DNA of 64,000 nt, from NCBI RefSeq assembly GCF_900114565.1, contig NZ_FOTM01000001.1, positions 310,678 through 374,677 of the forward strand, written 5' to 3'. This document shows, in pieces, positions 19,042-27,500 of this stretch (its first letter is position 1; every line of letters begins with the position of its first letter). The stretch is from Leifsonia sp. CL147. GTDB taxonomy: Bacteria; Actinomycetota; Actinomycetes; Actinomycetales; Microbacteriaceae. The translations under genes and the position numbers were made by a program. The notes under the pieces were generated by a model, which saw nothing but the letters and a program-made list of their open reading frames with translations, ran no database searches and was not told the origin of the DNA.

Positions 19042-20058
19042 ATGGTCGAGCGGGTGACGATCGCCGATGTGGCAGCCAGAGCGGGGGTGTCGAAGGCCGC
19101 AGTGAGCCTTGTCCTCAACGACCGTCCCGGTACGTGGCTCTCCGCCGAAGCGGCCGATCGAGTCCGCCGCATCGCTGAGGAGCTCAACTACCGGCCCAAT
19201 CCCGCAGCTCGGACCCTCCGGTTCGGGAAGGCGCCGCTGATCGGCTTCGTCTCCGACGATGTGACGCTCACTCGTTACGCCTCCGCGATGATCCGGGGCT
19301 TGCTGGATATCGCAGAGAGCCAGCAGCATACCGTTCTGATCGCCGAGACCGGGCATCATCCGGAACGGCTCGAGGGCGTACTCGGCGCCATGTTGGACAG
19401 CCGCGCAGCGGGTCTCATCTTCGGATCGATGGCCGCGCGGCAGATGAGCCTGCCACCACTGCCCAAGGATGTCCGCGTCGTGATGCTCAACGCCACCACG
19501 ACGACCGCTCATCCGGTGGTCCTCCCGGATGAGCGCGCAGCGGGCGCGGCGATGGCCCGGCTGCTCGTGGAGGCAGGGCATACCCGGATCGCTCTCATCG
19601 GCCGCGTCGCGCCCGAGCTGCTCCCACCGGAGGAGTCGGTGACGATCCTCGACCGTTTCGCCGGCATCGACAGTGTGCTGGCCGCCAGCGGAATCCGGCT
19701 CGTCGCCGACCTGCACTCGAGAGTGTGGGAACCGCACCTCGGCTATCGACTGGCCACCGAGTTGATCAGGAGTGGCGCGGAGGTGACGGGACTCATCTGC
19801 CTGAACGACAATCTCGCCTTCGGTGTCTACCAGGCGTTCCAGGAGCAGGGTATTCGAATACCCGACGACATCTCGATCGTGTCCTTCGACGACGACGTCT
19901 TCGCTTCCATCCTGAGGCCGACGCTTTCGACGGCGAGGATCCCGTACGAACAGATGGGGAGACAGGCCATGGAGCTCGCGCTGGCAGGCGAAACCACTCC
20001 CGCCAGGCATCTCATCCCCATGCCCGTCATCCAGCGCGAATCGATCCGCCGGTTGTGA
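19042..20058 (+). CDS. LacI-family transcriptional regulator
   Basis: 338 residues with an N-terminal HTH (IADVAARAGVSKAAVSLVLN), the hinge LRFGKAPLIGFVSDD, and a full ligand-binding domain ending VSFDDDVFASILRP. GGGAGGG precedes the ATG. It is divergent from the sugar importer operon and separated from it by two TAAACG-type palindromes, so it is the likely local repressor. It is a close paralogue of the regulator at 13482-14543. Confidence 0.94.
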   Translation: MVERVTIADVAARAGVSKAAVSLVLNDRPGTWLSAEAADRVRRIAEELNYRPNPAARTLRFGKAPLIGFVSDDVTLTRYASAMIRGLLDIAESQQHTVLIAETGHHPERLEGVLGAMLDSRAAGLIFGSMAARQMSLPPLPKDVRVVMLNATTTTAHPVVLPDERAAGAAMARLLVEAGHTRIALIGRVAPELLPPEESVTILDRFAGIDSVLAASGIRLVADLHSRVWEPHLGYRLATELIRSGAEVTGLICLNDNLAFGVYQAFQEQGIRIPDDISIVSFDDDVFASILRPTLSTARIPYEQMGRQAMELALAGETTPARHLIPMPVIQRESIRRL

Positions 20059-20069
20059 GCAGCGATCGA

Positions 20070-21140
20070 CTATCGGCCGTTGTCTGACCTGGCTGCGCCG
20101 AGCATCCCGGTCGTGGGGTGGCAGTTGTGGTATTCGAAGTGCTGTTCTTCGCGCCTGAGGACGTAGACCTCGTGGCTGAGGCGGAGGCGGGCGCCGGCGT
20201 TCGCCTGGAGGAACCTCATGGCGGAACCGAAGATGGCCAGGTGGGTGGGATGCGAGCTCGCCCAGCGCTCCAGGTCCTCCAGGCTGCGCCAGAAGCTGAG
20301 GCCGAAGGTCTGAGGGAGCAGTCCGCCGTCGGCGCCGGTGCTGGTCAGGTATCTGTTCGCGTAGCAGCCGATCGAGGAGCCGCCGGCGGTCAGGAAGTCC
20401 ATGCCTGCACGCAAGTGGGGCTCGACATCGCCGAAGTAGGAGTCGCGTTCGGGCTGCTCGCAGCCGCTCCAGTCCTGACCTGAGCGGATGATCGCGAGAT
20501 TCTCGTGGGGCTCGACGTGAATGATGCCGGAACCGCCCGGCACGGAGGGTGCGCCTTCCGGATCGAGCGTCTCGGTCTGCGAACGGGGGAGACGATCGCG
20601 CATGCTTCCCCAGTACCCGTGCTCGCGGATGTCCGCGCTGAAGCCATCGGCGGCCACCTGTGCGACCCCCTCCGGGAAGGTGTTCGACGAGTACAAAGTC
20701 TCCAAGCCTGTCGCGGCCGGGGTGACGGCTTCGATCCACCGGCCGTGGTCCGCAAGCTCCGCGTTCGAGCCGATCACGGAATCGCGGTTGCCGGTGAACC
20801 AGCGTCGATAGGCCTCGACGTCGTCCCAGTAGGCGATGATGACCAGGTTGTCGAACCCCTGCTCATCGGTATGGGTCGCCCGCTCGCGCGATGACGGCCC
20901 GTTCTCTCCGGAGCAGAGCTCCCAGATCTCGGCCGAGGCCGCCCTCGCCGCGGTCGACAACGGTCGAGCGCTTTGAACGCCGAGGAACGCGCACGCGACA
21001 GCACGGACGGTTTCGGGGAAGCGTGCGGAGTAGGACGGGTACGGCGGCGTCCGGCCATCGTCCCCGCGTGGTGACCGGCTTCCCTCGACCCTGAGGTGCG
21101 CCGGGATGGCTGATTCAAGCCCTGTCTCGTTCGAGTCCAT
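20070..21140 (-). CDS. oxd: Heme-dependent aldoxime dehydratase (phenylacetaldoxime dehydratase family)
   Basis: 356 residues, matching the roughly 350-residue Oxd family that dehydrates aldoximes to nitriles using ferrous heme b. Family hallmarks seen: the N-terminal YPSYSARFP/FLGVQ region, YWDDVEAYRRWF, GYWGSMRDRLPRSQ, and the C-terminal HPTHLAIFG segment (H297 and H300, where the proximal heme His is expected) followed by LRLSHEVYVL (H323, position of the distal catalytic His). Which His does what is inferred by analogy with characterised OxdA/OxdRE enzymes. It converges on the lacI gene with only 11 bp between stops. No nitrilase, nitrile hydratase or amidase lies nearby, and no partner is evident. 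Confidence 0.88.
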   Translation of the reverse strand: MDSNETGLESAIPAHLRVEGSRSPRGDDGRTPPYPSYSARFPETVRAVACAFLGVQSARPLSTAARAASAEIWELCSGENGPSSRERATHTDEQGFDNLVIIAYWDDVEAYRRWFTGNRDSVIGSNAELADHGRWIEAVTPAATGLETLYSSNTFPEGVAQVAADGFSADIREHGYWGSMRDRLPRSQTETLDPEGAPSVPGGSGIIHVEPHENLAIIRSGQDWSGCEQPERDSYFGDVEPHLRAGMDFLTAGGSSIGCYANRYLTSTGADGGLLPQTFGLSFWRSLEDLERWASSHPTHLAIFGSAMRFLQANAGARLRLSHEVYVLRREEQHFEYHNCHPTTGMLGAARSDNGR

Positions 21141-21324
21141 GCTCTTCCCTCTCGCAATCGGCTGCCGGCCGGCAGCTCTTTATGGCAGACCGCTCCGTAC
21201 ACCGTCAAGGTCCCGGACTCGCTCTCCCAGTGATCTCAACGGACTCACCCCCGGATGGGGGTGATGCGGATGGTCACGCCTCGTGGGTGCTCATGCGGCG
21301 CCAGGCCGCGGCGGCCGGCCGGGA

Positions 21325-21891
21325 TCAGGGTCGGGTGAACGGGAGCTGGTCGCCGTGCCAGAGGGTGCGGAACCGGTTGCGTGCCCGCATCGCGAGGATG
21401 GTGGTGGCGTTGTAGCTGATGCCGAGCTGTGACGCGGCGGCGCGCACGTCGTACCCATGGACGAGCATGAGAACGAGGATCTGCCGGTACTGCGGAGGCA
21501 GTTTTGCAAGAGTCTCGCGGACAGCGAGGCGGTCGAGCGAGGGCAGGGCATCGGGATCGTCGAGGCTGTGCTCGTCGAGCGTGACGGCAAGGCTGAGCGA
21601 CGCGCGAGCGCGAGCGTGCCGGATCGCTGAGCGGTGGACGGCGGTGGCCAGGTAGGGCCGGAATGCGGTCGTGGGGCCGCCGCCGGCCCGCAGGACCACG
21701 TAGACACTGGTGAAGGCTTCGGAGACCGGGTCTTCTGGGTCCCCGTGCGGATCGGTGTGCCGGGCGACGCTCAATGCCAGAGGTCGATGGCGGATCCAGA
21801 GTTCGGCGTAAGCGCTGGTCTGCCCTTGCCGAACCCGGGAGATCAGCTCCGCGTCGGCGTCACGAAACGTGTCGTCCATCACGACCCGCAC
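21325..21891 (-). CDS. Small sigma-70 family (ECF-like) sigma factor
   Basis: 188 residues from a GTG at 21891 (an ATG at 21879 is equally possible; neither has a strong RBS). Region 2 is at about residues 14-85 (AELISRVRQGQTSAYAELW ... SEAFTSVYVVLRAG ... FRPYLATAVHRSAI) and region 4 at about 120-180 (LAKLPPQYRQILVLMLVHGYD, then an HTH ASQLGISYNATTILAMRAR). It shares the GxGP...FRxYL signature with the fused sigma factor at 30574 but stops right after region 4, with no anti-sigma or membrane part. It lies 100 bp downstream of two small genes on the same strand that do not look like a classic anti-sigma factor. Confidence 0.82.
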   Translation of the reverse strand: MRVVMDDTFRDADAELISRVRQGQTSAYAELWIRHRPLALSVARHTDPHGDPEDPVSEAFTSVYVVLRAGGGPTTAFRPYLATAVHRSAIRHARARASLSLAVTLDEHSLDDPDALPSLDRLAVRETLAKLPPQYRQILVLMLVHGYDVRAAASQLGISYNATTILAMRARNRFRTLWHGDQLPFTRP

Positions 21892-21955
21892 TCAATGGGC
21901 TGCGCATCTGAGATCTCCTTCGCCGGTGACCGCATGTGGTCGGCCCACGCTATCA

Positions 21956-21971
21956 GCTCAATCGGTTGAGC
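21956..21971. promoter_or_regulatory. Short perfect inverted repeat between small gene and sigma gene
   Basis: GCTCAA-TCGG-TTGAGC, a 6-bp stem with a 4-base loop, 20 bp downstream of the small gene ending at 21992 and upstream of the sigma factor. There is no T-tract, so it could be an operator or a weak attenuator. Function unproven. Confidence 0.35.
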
Positions 21972-21991
21972 ACCATGAGATCGTGCGGTGA

Positions 21992-22198
21992 CTAGCCGGG
22001 AGCCACGGAAAGACGCTGCTTGAGGCTCTCGAACGTGTGGTCCTTACCGATGCCGCAGGTGCACGCCATGGCGATGGGGGCGCCATCTCTGCTGCTGAGG
22101 TAGATCTCGAGGTGAGCGCTCTCGTCACGGTCTCCGCCGGCGCCCGCGGCGAAGTGTTCGGGTTCTGCGCCTGGATCGGCGGGATCCGCGAAGGTCAT
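21992..22198 (-). CDS. Small acidic protein of unknown function
   Basis: 68 residues, acidic, with no membrane segment. The C-terminal half has a CTCGIGKDHTFESLKQRL stretch with a closely spaced Cys pair (CxC). It overlaps the upstream RHH-like gene by ATGA (22195-22198), which supports real translation by coupling. I do not recognise the family. Confidence 0.55.
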   Translation of the reverse strand: MTFADPADPGAEPEHFAAGAGGDRDESAHLEIYLSSRDGAPIAMACTCGIGKDHTFESLKQRLSVAPG

Positions 22199-22656
22199 CG
22201 CTGACGCTCCGGGTCTCGGTTGTCACGTCGAAGTGCGCCGGAGAGGATGCCGGCGGCGATGTCCTCACGGGGCATGCCGCTTTCGGCGCTGCGGATGGCA
22301 AGGTTGTCTGCGATCTCCCGGGGGACGTGGATGGTCAAGGTGACGGTGGCCCCTTCGAGGAACGGCCGGCCTCCCTGAGGCAGGGGGAGGCGGATGGAGG
22401 TCTCATTGGCGAGGAACCCTTTGCTGCGGAGCGTGTCCATGTAGCGGATCGCGCCCCGGCGGCGGACGGTGAGCGACCCGTCACGGATCGCCAAGGCCAC
22501 CCGGAGGGTCGGCACGTGCAGGGTGCTCGTCAGGCTGACGAGGGGCACGAATCGGGGCAGCTTCTCGATCAGGTCCTCGGCGATCGCCGCGCGCAGCAGG
22601 ACCCACGGCGGGTCATCGCCCGGGGGCGTATCTGCGGTCTTGGTCATCACGTCCAT
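22195..22656 (-). CDS. Hypothetical protein with ribbon-helix-helix-like C-terminus
   Basis: 153 residues. About residues 105-145 read as a beta strand (VTLTIHVPREIADNLAIRSA) followed by a helix with MPREDIAAGILSGALRR, the pattern of MetJ/Arc/CopG-type DNA-binding proteins. The N-terminal part is unassigned. GAGG sits upstream of the ATG. It is the first gene of a short minus-strand cluster with the 68-residue protein (overlapping) and the small sigma factor. It could be a local transcriptional regulator; the evidence is only the pattern. Confidence 0.6.
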   Translation of the reverse strand: MDVMTKTADTPPGDDPPWVLLRAAIAEDLIEKLPRFVPLVSLTSTLHVPTLRVALAIRDGSLTVRRRGAIRYMDTLRSKGFLANETSIRLPLPQGGRPFLEGATVTLTIHVPREIADNLAIRSAESGMPREDIAAGILSGALRRDNRDPERQR

Positions 22657-22745
22657 CTGGAACCTCGCTCTCGCCTTAACAGATGAGATTCCCGCTGTTC
22701 TATTTCACTCACGTGCACCGTCGTTTCCGGGAAGGGTTCCACCTG

Positions 22746-24074
22746 CTAGGCGGAGACCGCCGCGAACTCTTCTCCGAAGGCCTCCGCGTCGGACTCGGCC
22801 GGCCGGCTGGTGACCTGCTCGACCGCCTCGCGCGCCTGGGCTACGGCGACGCAGAGCGCGCTGGAGGTGAGCCGGGCGATGCCCGCCGTGGGTCCGATCG
22901 CCCAGATCCGTTCCGGCTGCTGTCGCCCGGGAAGGACCACCCGCAGGGTGTCGTCGAGCTGGGTGATGGGCCGCGTCCCCGCAGTCGGCGGGCCGAGCCG
23001 CAGCCCCGTCGAGCTCCCGTGGAGGGGGTAGGCGTCGGTGCCGATCGCCGACACGACGAGCGGGAACGCCTCCACGTCCACGTCGTCCAGCCGGGCAGGG
23101 GTGACCGCACCGGTTTCGATGTGGCGGTTCAGCATGGTGGCGGTGGTGGCCATCACCGAGGTCAGGTGGCGCCAGACGAACGCAGGCGGGTCGCTGAGTT
23201 GCAGCGATCTCGAGCCCAGCAGGTAGACCACATCTGCCAGTGCATCCTGCCACGGTGTGTCCTCGGGAGAGGCGGCGTCCAGGTCGCGCCGAAGCTGATC
23301 CGCGGGGTGACCGGCGGGTTCAGGGAAACCGGCGAACGAGCCCTGCCGGTCGATCGAGAACCGCTCGAGCACCGTGCGCAGGTGCAGTTGCTCGCGCCCT
23401 GGCTCGACCATCACCGTGCCCGTGCGCAGAGTGCGGGTCCGGACCGCCGGGAAGTATCCGGATCGCGAGACGATGGTCACCTCCACCCCGGCGTTGGCGA
23501 GCACGAGCGCCGCATCGATTCCGCCCGATCCCATCCCCACCACCACCGCGCGCTCGGGAGTCCGGTCGAGCAGCGGGGTGGTCGGGTACGGTGACACACT
23601 CGGCGGGCCGGGCACCAGGCGTGCCGGCCCCGGCCCCATCGCGAGGATCACGTCCGTCGCGGTGAGCGGGGCCCCCGCGGCGAGGCGCACGAGGTAGCCA
23701 TCCGGAGCCCGGGTGATGCTCGTCACCGTCCCGCGGACAGTGACCGTCTCCACTCCCCGCGATGCCGCCACCCGCCGGTAGTGCTGGAAACGCGAGGCCG
23801 CGTACCGCCCGACCAGATACCGGGGCACCCCGTTCGGATCCACGCTCGGCGGCAGGTACGACAGGAAGTCATCCGGAACCTCGGGAAGCAGTGACCCGAT
23901 GTGCGCCGACGTGTTGCACAGCAGATGCGGTGCGGGATCCCCGAACACCGCGGGATAGTCCTCCAGGGCCGGGTCCACGATCGTCACCCGCGACCCGGGG
24001 CTCAACTGCGTCGCCAGTTGGATGAATGCTGCCGTTCCCGTCAATCGGCCGCCCACAACCATCACATTCTGCAT
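22746..24074 (-). CDS. FAD/NAD(P)-binding oxidoreductase
   Basis: 442 residues. The N-terminal dinucleotide motif (VMVVGGRLTGTAAFIQLA, a slightly unusual GxGxxG) is followed by a second nucleotide-binding motif near residue 175 (AVVVGMGSGGIDAALVLANAG) and a conserved SAIGTDAYPLH block near the C-terminus, as in the FAD-NAD(P)-binding (PF13454-like) family. I chose the ATG at 24074 because GGGAGG lies 8 nt upstream; the reading frame extends 16 codons further without an RBS. The gene is divergent from the DUF11 cassette. Substrate unknown; related proteins act as N-hydroxylases or aromatic oxidoreductases. Confidence 0.82.
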   Translation of the reverse strand: MQNVMVVGGRLTGTAAFIQLATQLSPGSRVTIVDPALEDYPAVFGDPAPHLLCNTSAHIGSLLPEVPDDFLSYLPPSVDPNGVPRYLVGRYAASRFQHYRRVAASRGVETVTVRGTVTSITRAPDGYLVRLAAGAPLTATDVILAMGPGPARLVPGPPSVSPYPTTPLLDRTPERAVVVGMGSGGIDAALVLANAGVEVTIVSRSGYFPAVRTRTLRTGTVMVEPGREQLHLRTVLERFSIDRQGSFAGFPEPAGHPADQLRRDLDAASPEDTPWQDALADVVYLLGSRSLQLSDPPAFVWRHLTSVMATTATMLNRHIETGAVTPARLDDVDVEAFPLVVSAIGTDAYPLHGSSTGLRLGPPTAGTRPITQLDDTLRVVLPGRQQPERIWAIGPTAGIARLTSSALCVAVAQAREAVEQVTSRPAESDAEAFGEEFAAVSA

Positions 24075-24507
24075 TTTCGAGACCTCCCGATCGTCACCGC
24101 ACAGCGCCTGCCGAAGTGGCATGCGACCCGACCCCGCTACGGCGGATCGAACGCAGCGCTAACAGTGGCGACCCTCCCGACCCGACCGAAAGTCCTCACT
24201 TACACGGACAGTGCAGTGCACTCGTTGCCGGGACGACGTGTCTGCGCCGACCGGCCGGCCGGACCAGCATCGCCTGTTGTCCACAGGCTGAGACGGGGAT
24301 CGCGCGACGTCGTCGGCATGCCGTCGGGCCGGTGCCGACCGTCCCGATCGGGCATGGCCCATACCCCCCGAACTGGGGCCGACAAAGCTGGGATCCAGGT
24401 GTAATCCATGGCTGCAATTCGGCTCTTAACCTGTGAGGCGGCTTATACGACCCTTCGGGGCGGTCGTCTCGCACTTCTCTGGAAGACCGCAAGGTGAGGG
24501 GCCGAGA
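24075..24507. other. Intergenic control region before the DUF11/sigma cassette
   Basis: 433 bp without a convincing gene. It holds a perfect odd palindrome AGTGCA-G-TGCACT (24210-24222), a plausible operator for the divergent flavoprotein gene. Closer to the cassette, a hairpin ACGACC...GGTCGT (24447-24452 with 24462-24467) lies in the leader of the DUF11 gene. No consensus housekeeping promoter facing right was found, which would fit an alternative sigma factor. Confidence 0.5.
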
Positions 24508-27500
24508 ATGAGTTCGAACACAGCAGCCGTACTGGAGCTGACCGGGGGGTCACGCGGGCCGCGTCACCGCGCTCGCCTACGCGATCGTCGCTGGCAGCCC
24601 AGCCGACTCGTCGCGTTCGTGCTCGCGATCACGACGGCACTCATCGGCATCACCATCGGCACCAGCCCTGCGTCCGCGGCTGCGGGTTCCCCATGGAGTA
24701 CGACGACCCCTCAGGTATTTATCTCGACGAACACTGCCGGCGGGACGACCCTTTACCAGGCGGTAACGGACGGAACGGGAACTACCACGTTCTCGGCACA
24801 GGGCGTAGCGAGCAACTTCGTGTACAACTCGATCGGGTTCTGGACGGTAGACGGGTACATCTACGGCGTCGCGTCGACTACTGGTACGACGAGCAGTGGG
24901 CAAACCGTCAACGCCGGCGACCTGATCCGCATCGGGCAGGGCGCATACACCACGCTAGTGAAGACGGGACTGACCCCAGGGACGACAGGCACTGGGACAG
25001 TGTGCGGCAACACGTATTACGTGATCGGCGGGGCCGGCGCCAGCACGACGCTTTACTCGTACAACCTCAGCACAGGCGTGGTGTCGACCACCACAATGTC
25101 GTCGGCAGCGCCTTCGAATTCCGCCGACTTCACCTGTATCGGTGGATTCCTGTGGGGTGCAGATAACGCCAACCACATCTACCGGCTGAACCCCACCACG
25201 GGTGCGCTGACGGTGTACACCGTCTCGTTCCTGGAGACCGGCAACCTCGGCTTCGGGGCGGCCTGGACCTACGGCAACGGCAACCTCGGCATCGATAACA
25301 ACTCCACCGGAGACATCTACCAGATTAAGATCACCAACCCCGGAGGCGCCACACCGACCTTCACCCTGGTGGCCATGTCCAACGGCCCCTCGGCTGGCGG
25401 CATCGACGGAACCTCAGTGCCGGGCAACCCAACGGATCTGTCGATCTCCAAGACCGGACCAGCAGCCTTCTTGCCCGGAAACACGATCAGTTACACCCTG
25501 ACGGTAACCAACAACGGAACAGGAACATCGTCCGGATTCGTTGTCTCGGACACCGTTCCTTCGCCGCTGACGAATGTCGCCGCCAGCAGCAGCGGCTGCT
25601 CGATCAGCGGGAACGCCGTCACCTGCGTCAGCGGCACTCTGGCGGTGGGGGCGTCGCAGTCGTTCACGATTACCGCCTCGACGCCTGCCGGTATGACGGC
25701 GTGCGTGACCAACACGGCCAGCGTCACGGCTAATGAGACGGATCCGACCAGTGGGAACAACACCTCGAGCGCGACAAGCTGCCCGGCGGCGGTGTCGTTG
25801 GTGAAGACGGCGAGTGTGCCCAGCTACAGTGCGGCGGGTCAGTCGGTGACGTACACGTTCACGGGGAAGAACACCGGTGCGGTGGCGTTGCACAATGTGC
25901 AGATCGCGGAGGGCACCTTCACCGGGTCGGGGACCCTGTCGGGGTTGACGTGCAACCCGGCGTTGGGTGGCACGCTCGCGGCGGGGGCGTCGATGGTGTG
26001 CACGGCGACGTACACGACGACGCAGACGGATGTGAACGCGGGCTCGTTGGCGAACACGGCCACGATCACCGGCCTGGACCCGTTGAACGAGACGGTGACC
26101 GCGAACAGCGGGGTGACGGTTCCTGCGACGCAGTCCCCGGCGATCGCGTTGCTGAAGACGGCGACGCCGACGACGGTGACTGCGGCAGGTCAGGCGGTGG
26201 CGTATTCGTTCCAGGTGACCAACACCGGGAATGTGACGTTGACCTCCGTGGGGCTGACGGAGAGCGCGTTCTCGGGCACCGGTTCTCTGTCAGCGATCTC
26301 CTGCCCGACGACCACGTTGGCGCCGGGCGCGTCGACGACCTGCACGGCCACCTACACGGTGACGCAGGCGGATGTGGATGCGGGGAAGGTCGACAACACG
26401 GCGACCGCGCACGGCACTCCGCCTGCCGGGGCTGCGGTGGTGTCCACACCGTCGACCGCGACGGTGACCGCGACTGCGGCGCCGGGTGTCGCACTGGCGA
26501 AGTCCGTGTCGCCGTCGACGGTGACCGCGGCGGACCAGTCGGTGACGTATTCGTTCAAGGTCACCAACACCGGGAACGTGACTCTCACCGGTGCGGGGAT
26601 CACCGAGACCGCGTTCACCGGGACGGGAACCCTGTCGGCGATCACCTGCCCGACGACGACGTTGGCGCCGGGCGCGTCGACGACCTGCACGGCCACCTAC
26701 ACGGTGACGCAGGCGGATGTGGATGCGGGGAAGGTCGACAATACGGCGACCGCGCACGGTACCCCGCCCACCGGGGCGGCGGTGGTGTCCACCCCCTCGT
26801 CGGCGGAGGTGCTGGCTCCGGCTGCGCCCACGTTGACGCTGGTGAAGACCGCGAGCCCGAACACGCCGGCCAGCTACACCGTGGGCCAGCTGGTGACGTA
26901 CTCGTTCCTGGTGACCAACACCGGCAACGTGACCCTGTCGAACCTGTCGGTGAACGAGACGGTGTTCACCGGATCCGGCACCATGTCGGCGACCACCTGC
27001 CCGGTCACCACGCTGACGCCGGGCGCATCGACCACCTGCACGGCCACGTACACGCTGACGCAGGCGGATATCGACGCGACCAAGGTGAACAACACGGCGA
27101 CCGCGCAGGGCACCCCGCCCGGCTCGAGCACCCCGGTGCTGAGCAACCCGTCGAGCACGCAGGTGCCGATCACCGGGAACCAGGCGATCAGCCTGCTGAA
27201 ATCGGTGTCCCCGTCGTCGGTGACCGCGGCCGGTCAGACGGTGACCTACTCGTTCCAGCTCACCAACACCGGCAACGTCACCCTCACCGGTGCGGGGGTG
27301 ACCGAGACCGCGTTCTCCGGGACCGGAACGATGTCGGCGATCTCCTGCCCGACAACGACGTTGGCGCCGGGGGCGTCGACGACCTGCACCGCGACATATG
27401 CGGTGACGCAGGCCGATATCGACGCCGGAACCGTGACCAACACGGCTCTCGCGCACGGCACCCCGCCCACCGGCCCCGACGCGGTCAGCACACCGTCGTC

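Noticed and set aside
24433-24507. Upstream GTG start for the DUF11 gene
   Set aside because: No RBS, and the extension would precede the signal peptide by 25 polar residues; the ATG at 24508 has GAGGGG at 6 nt.
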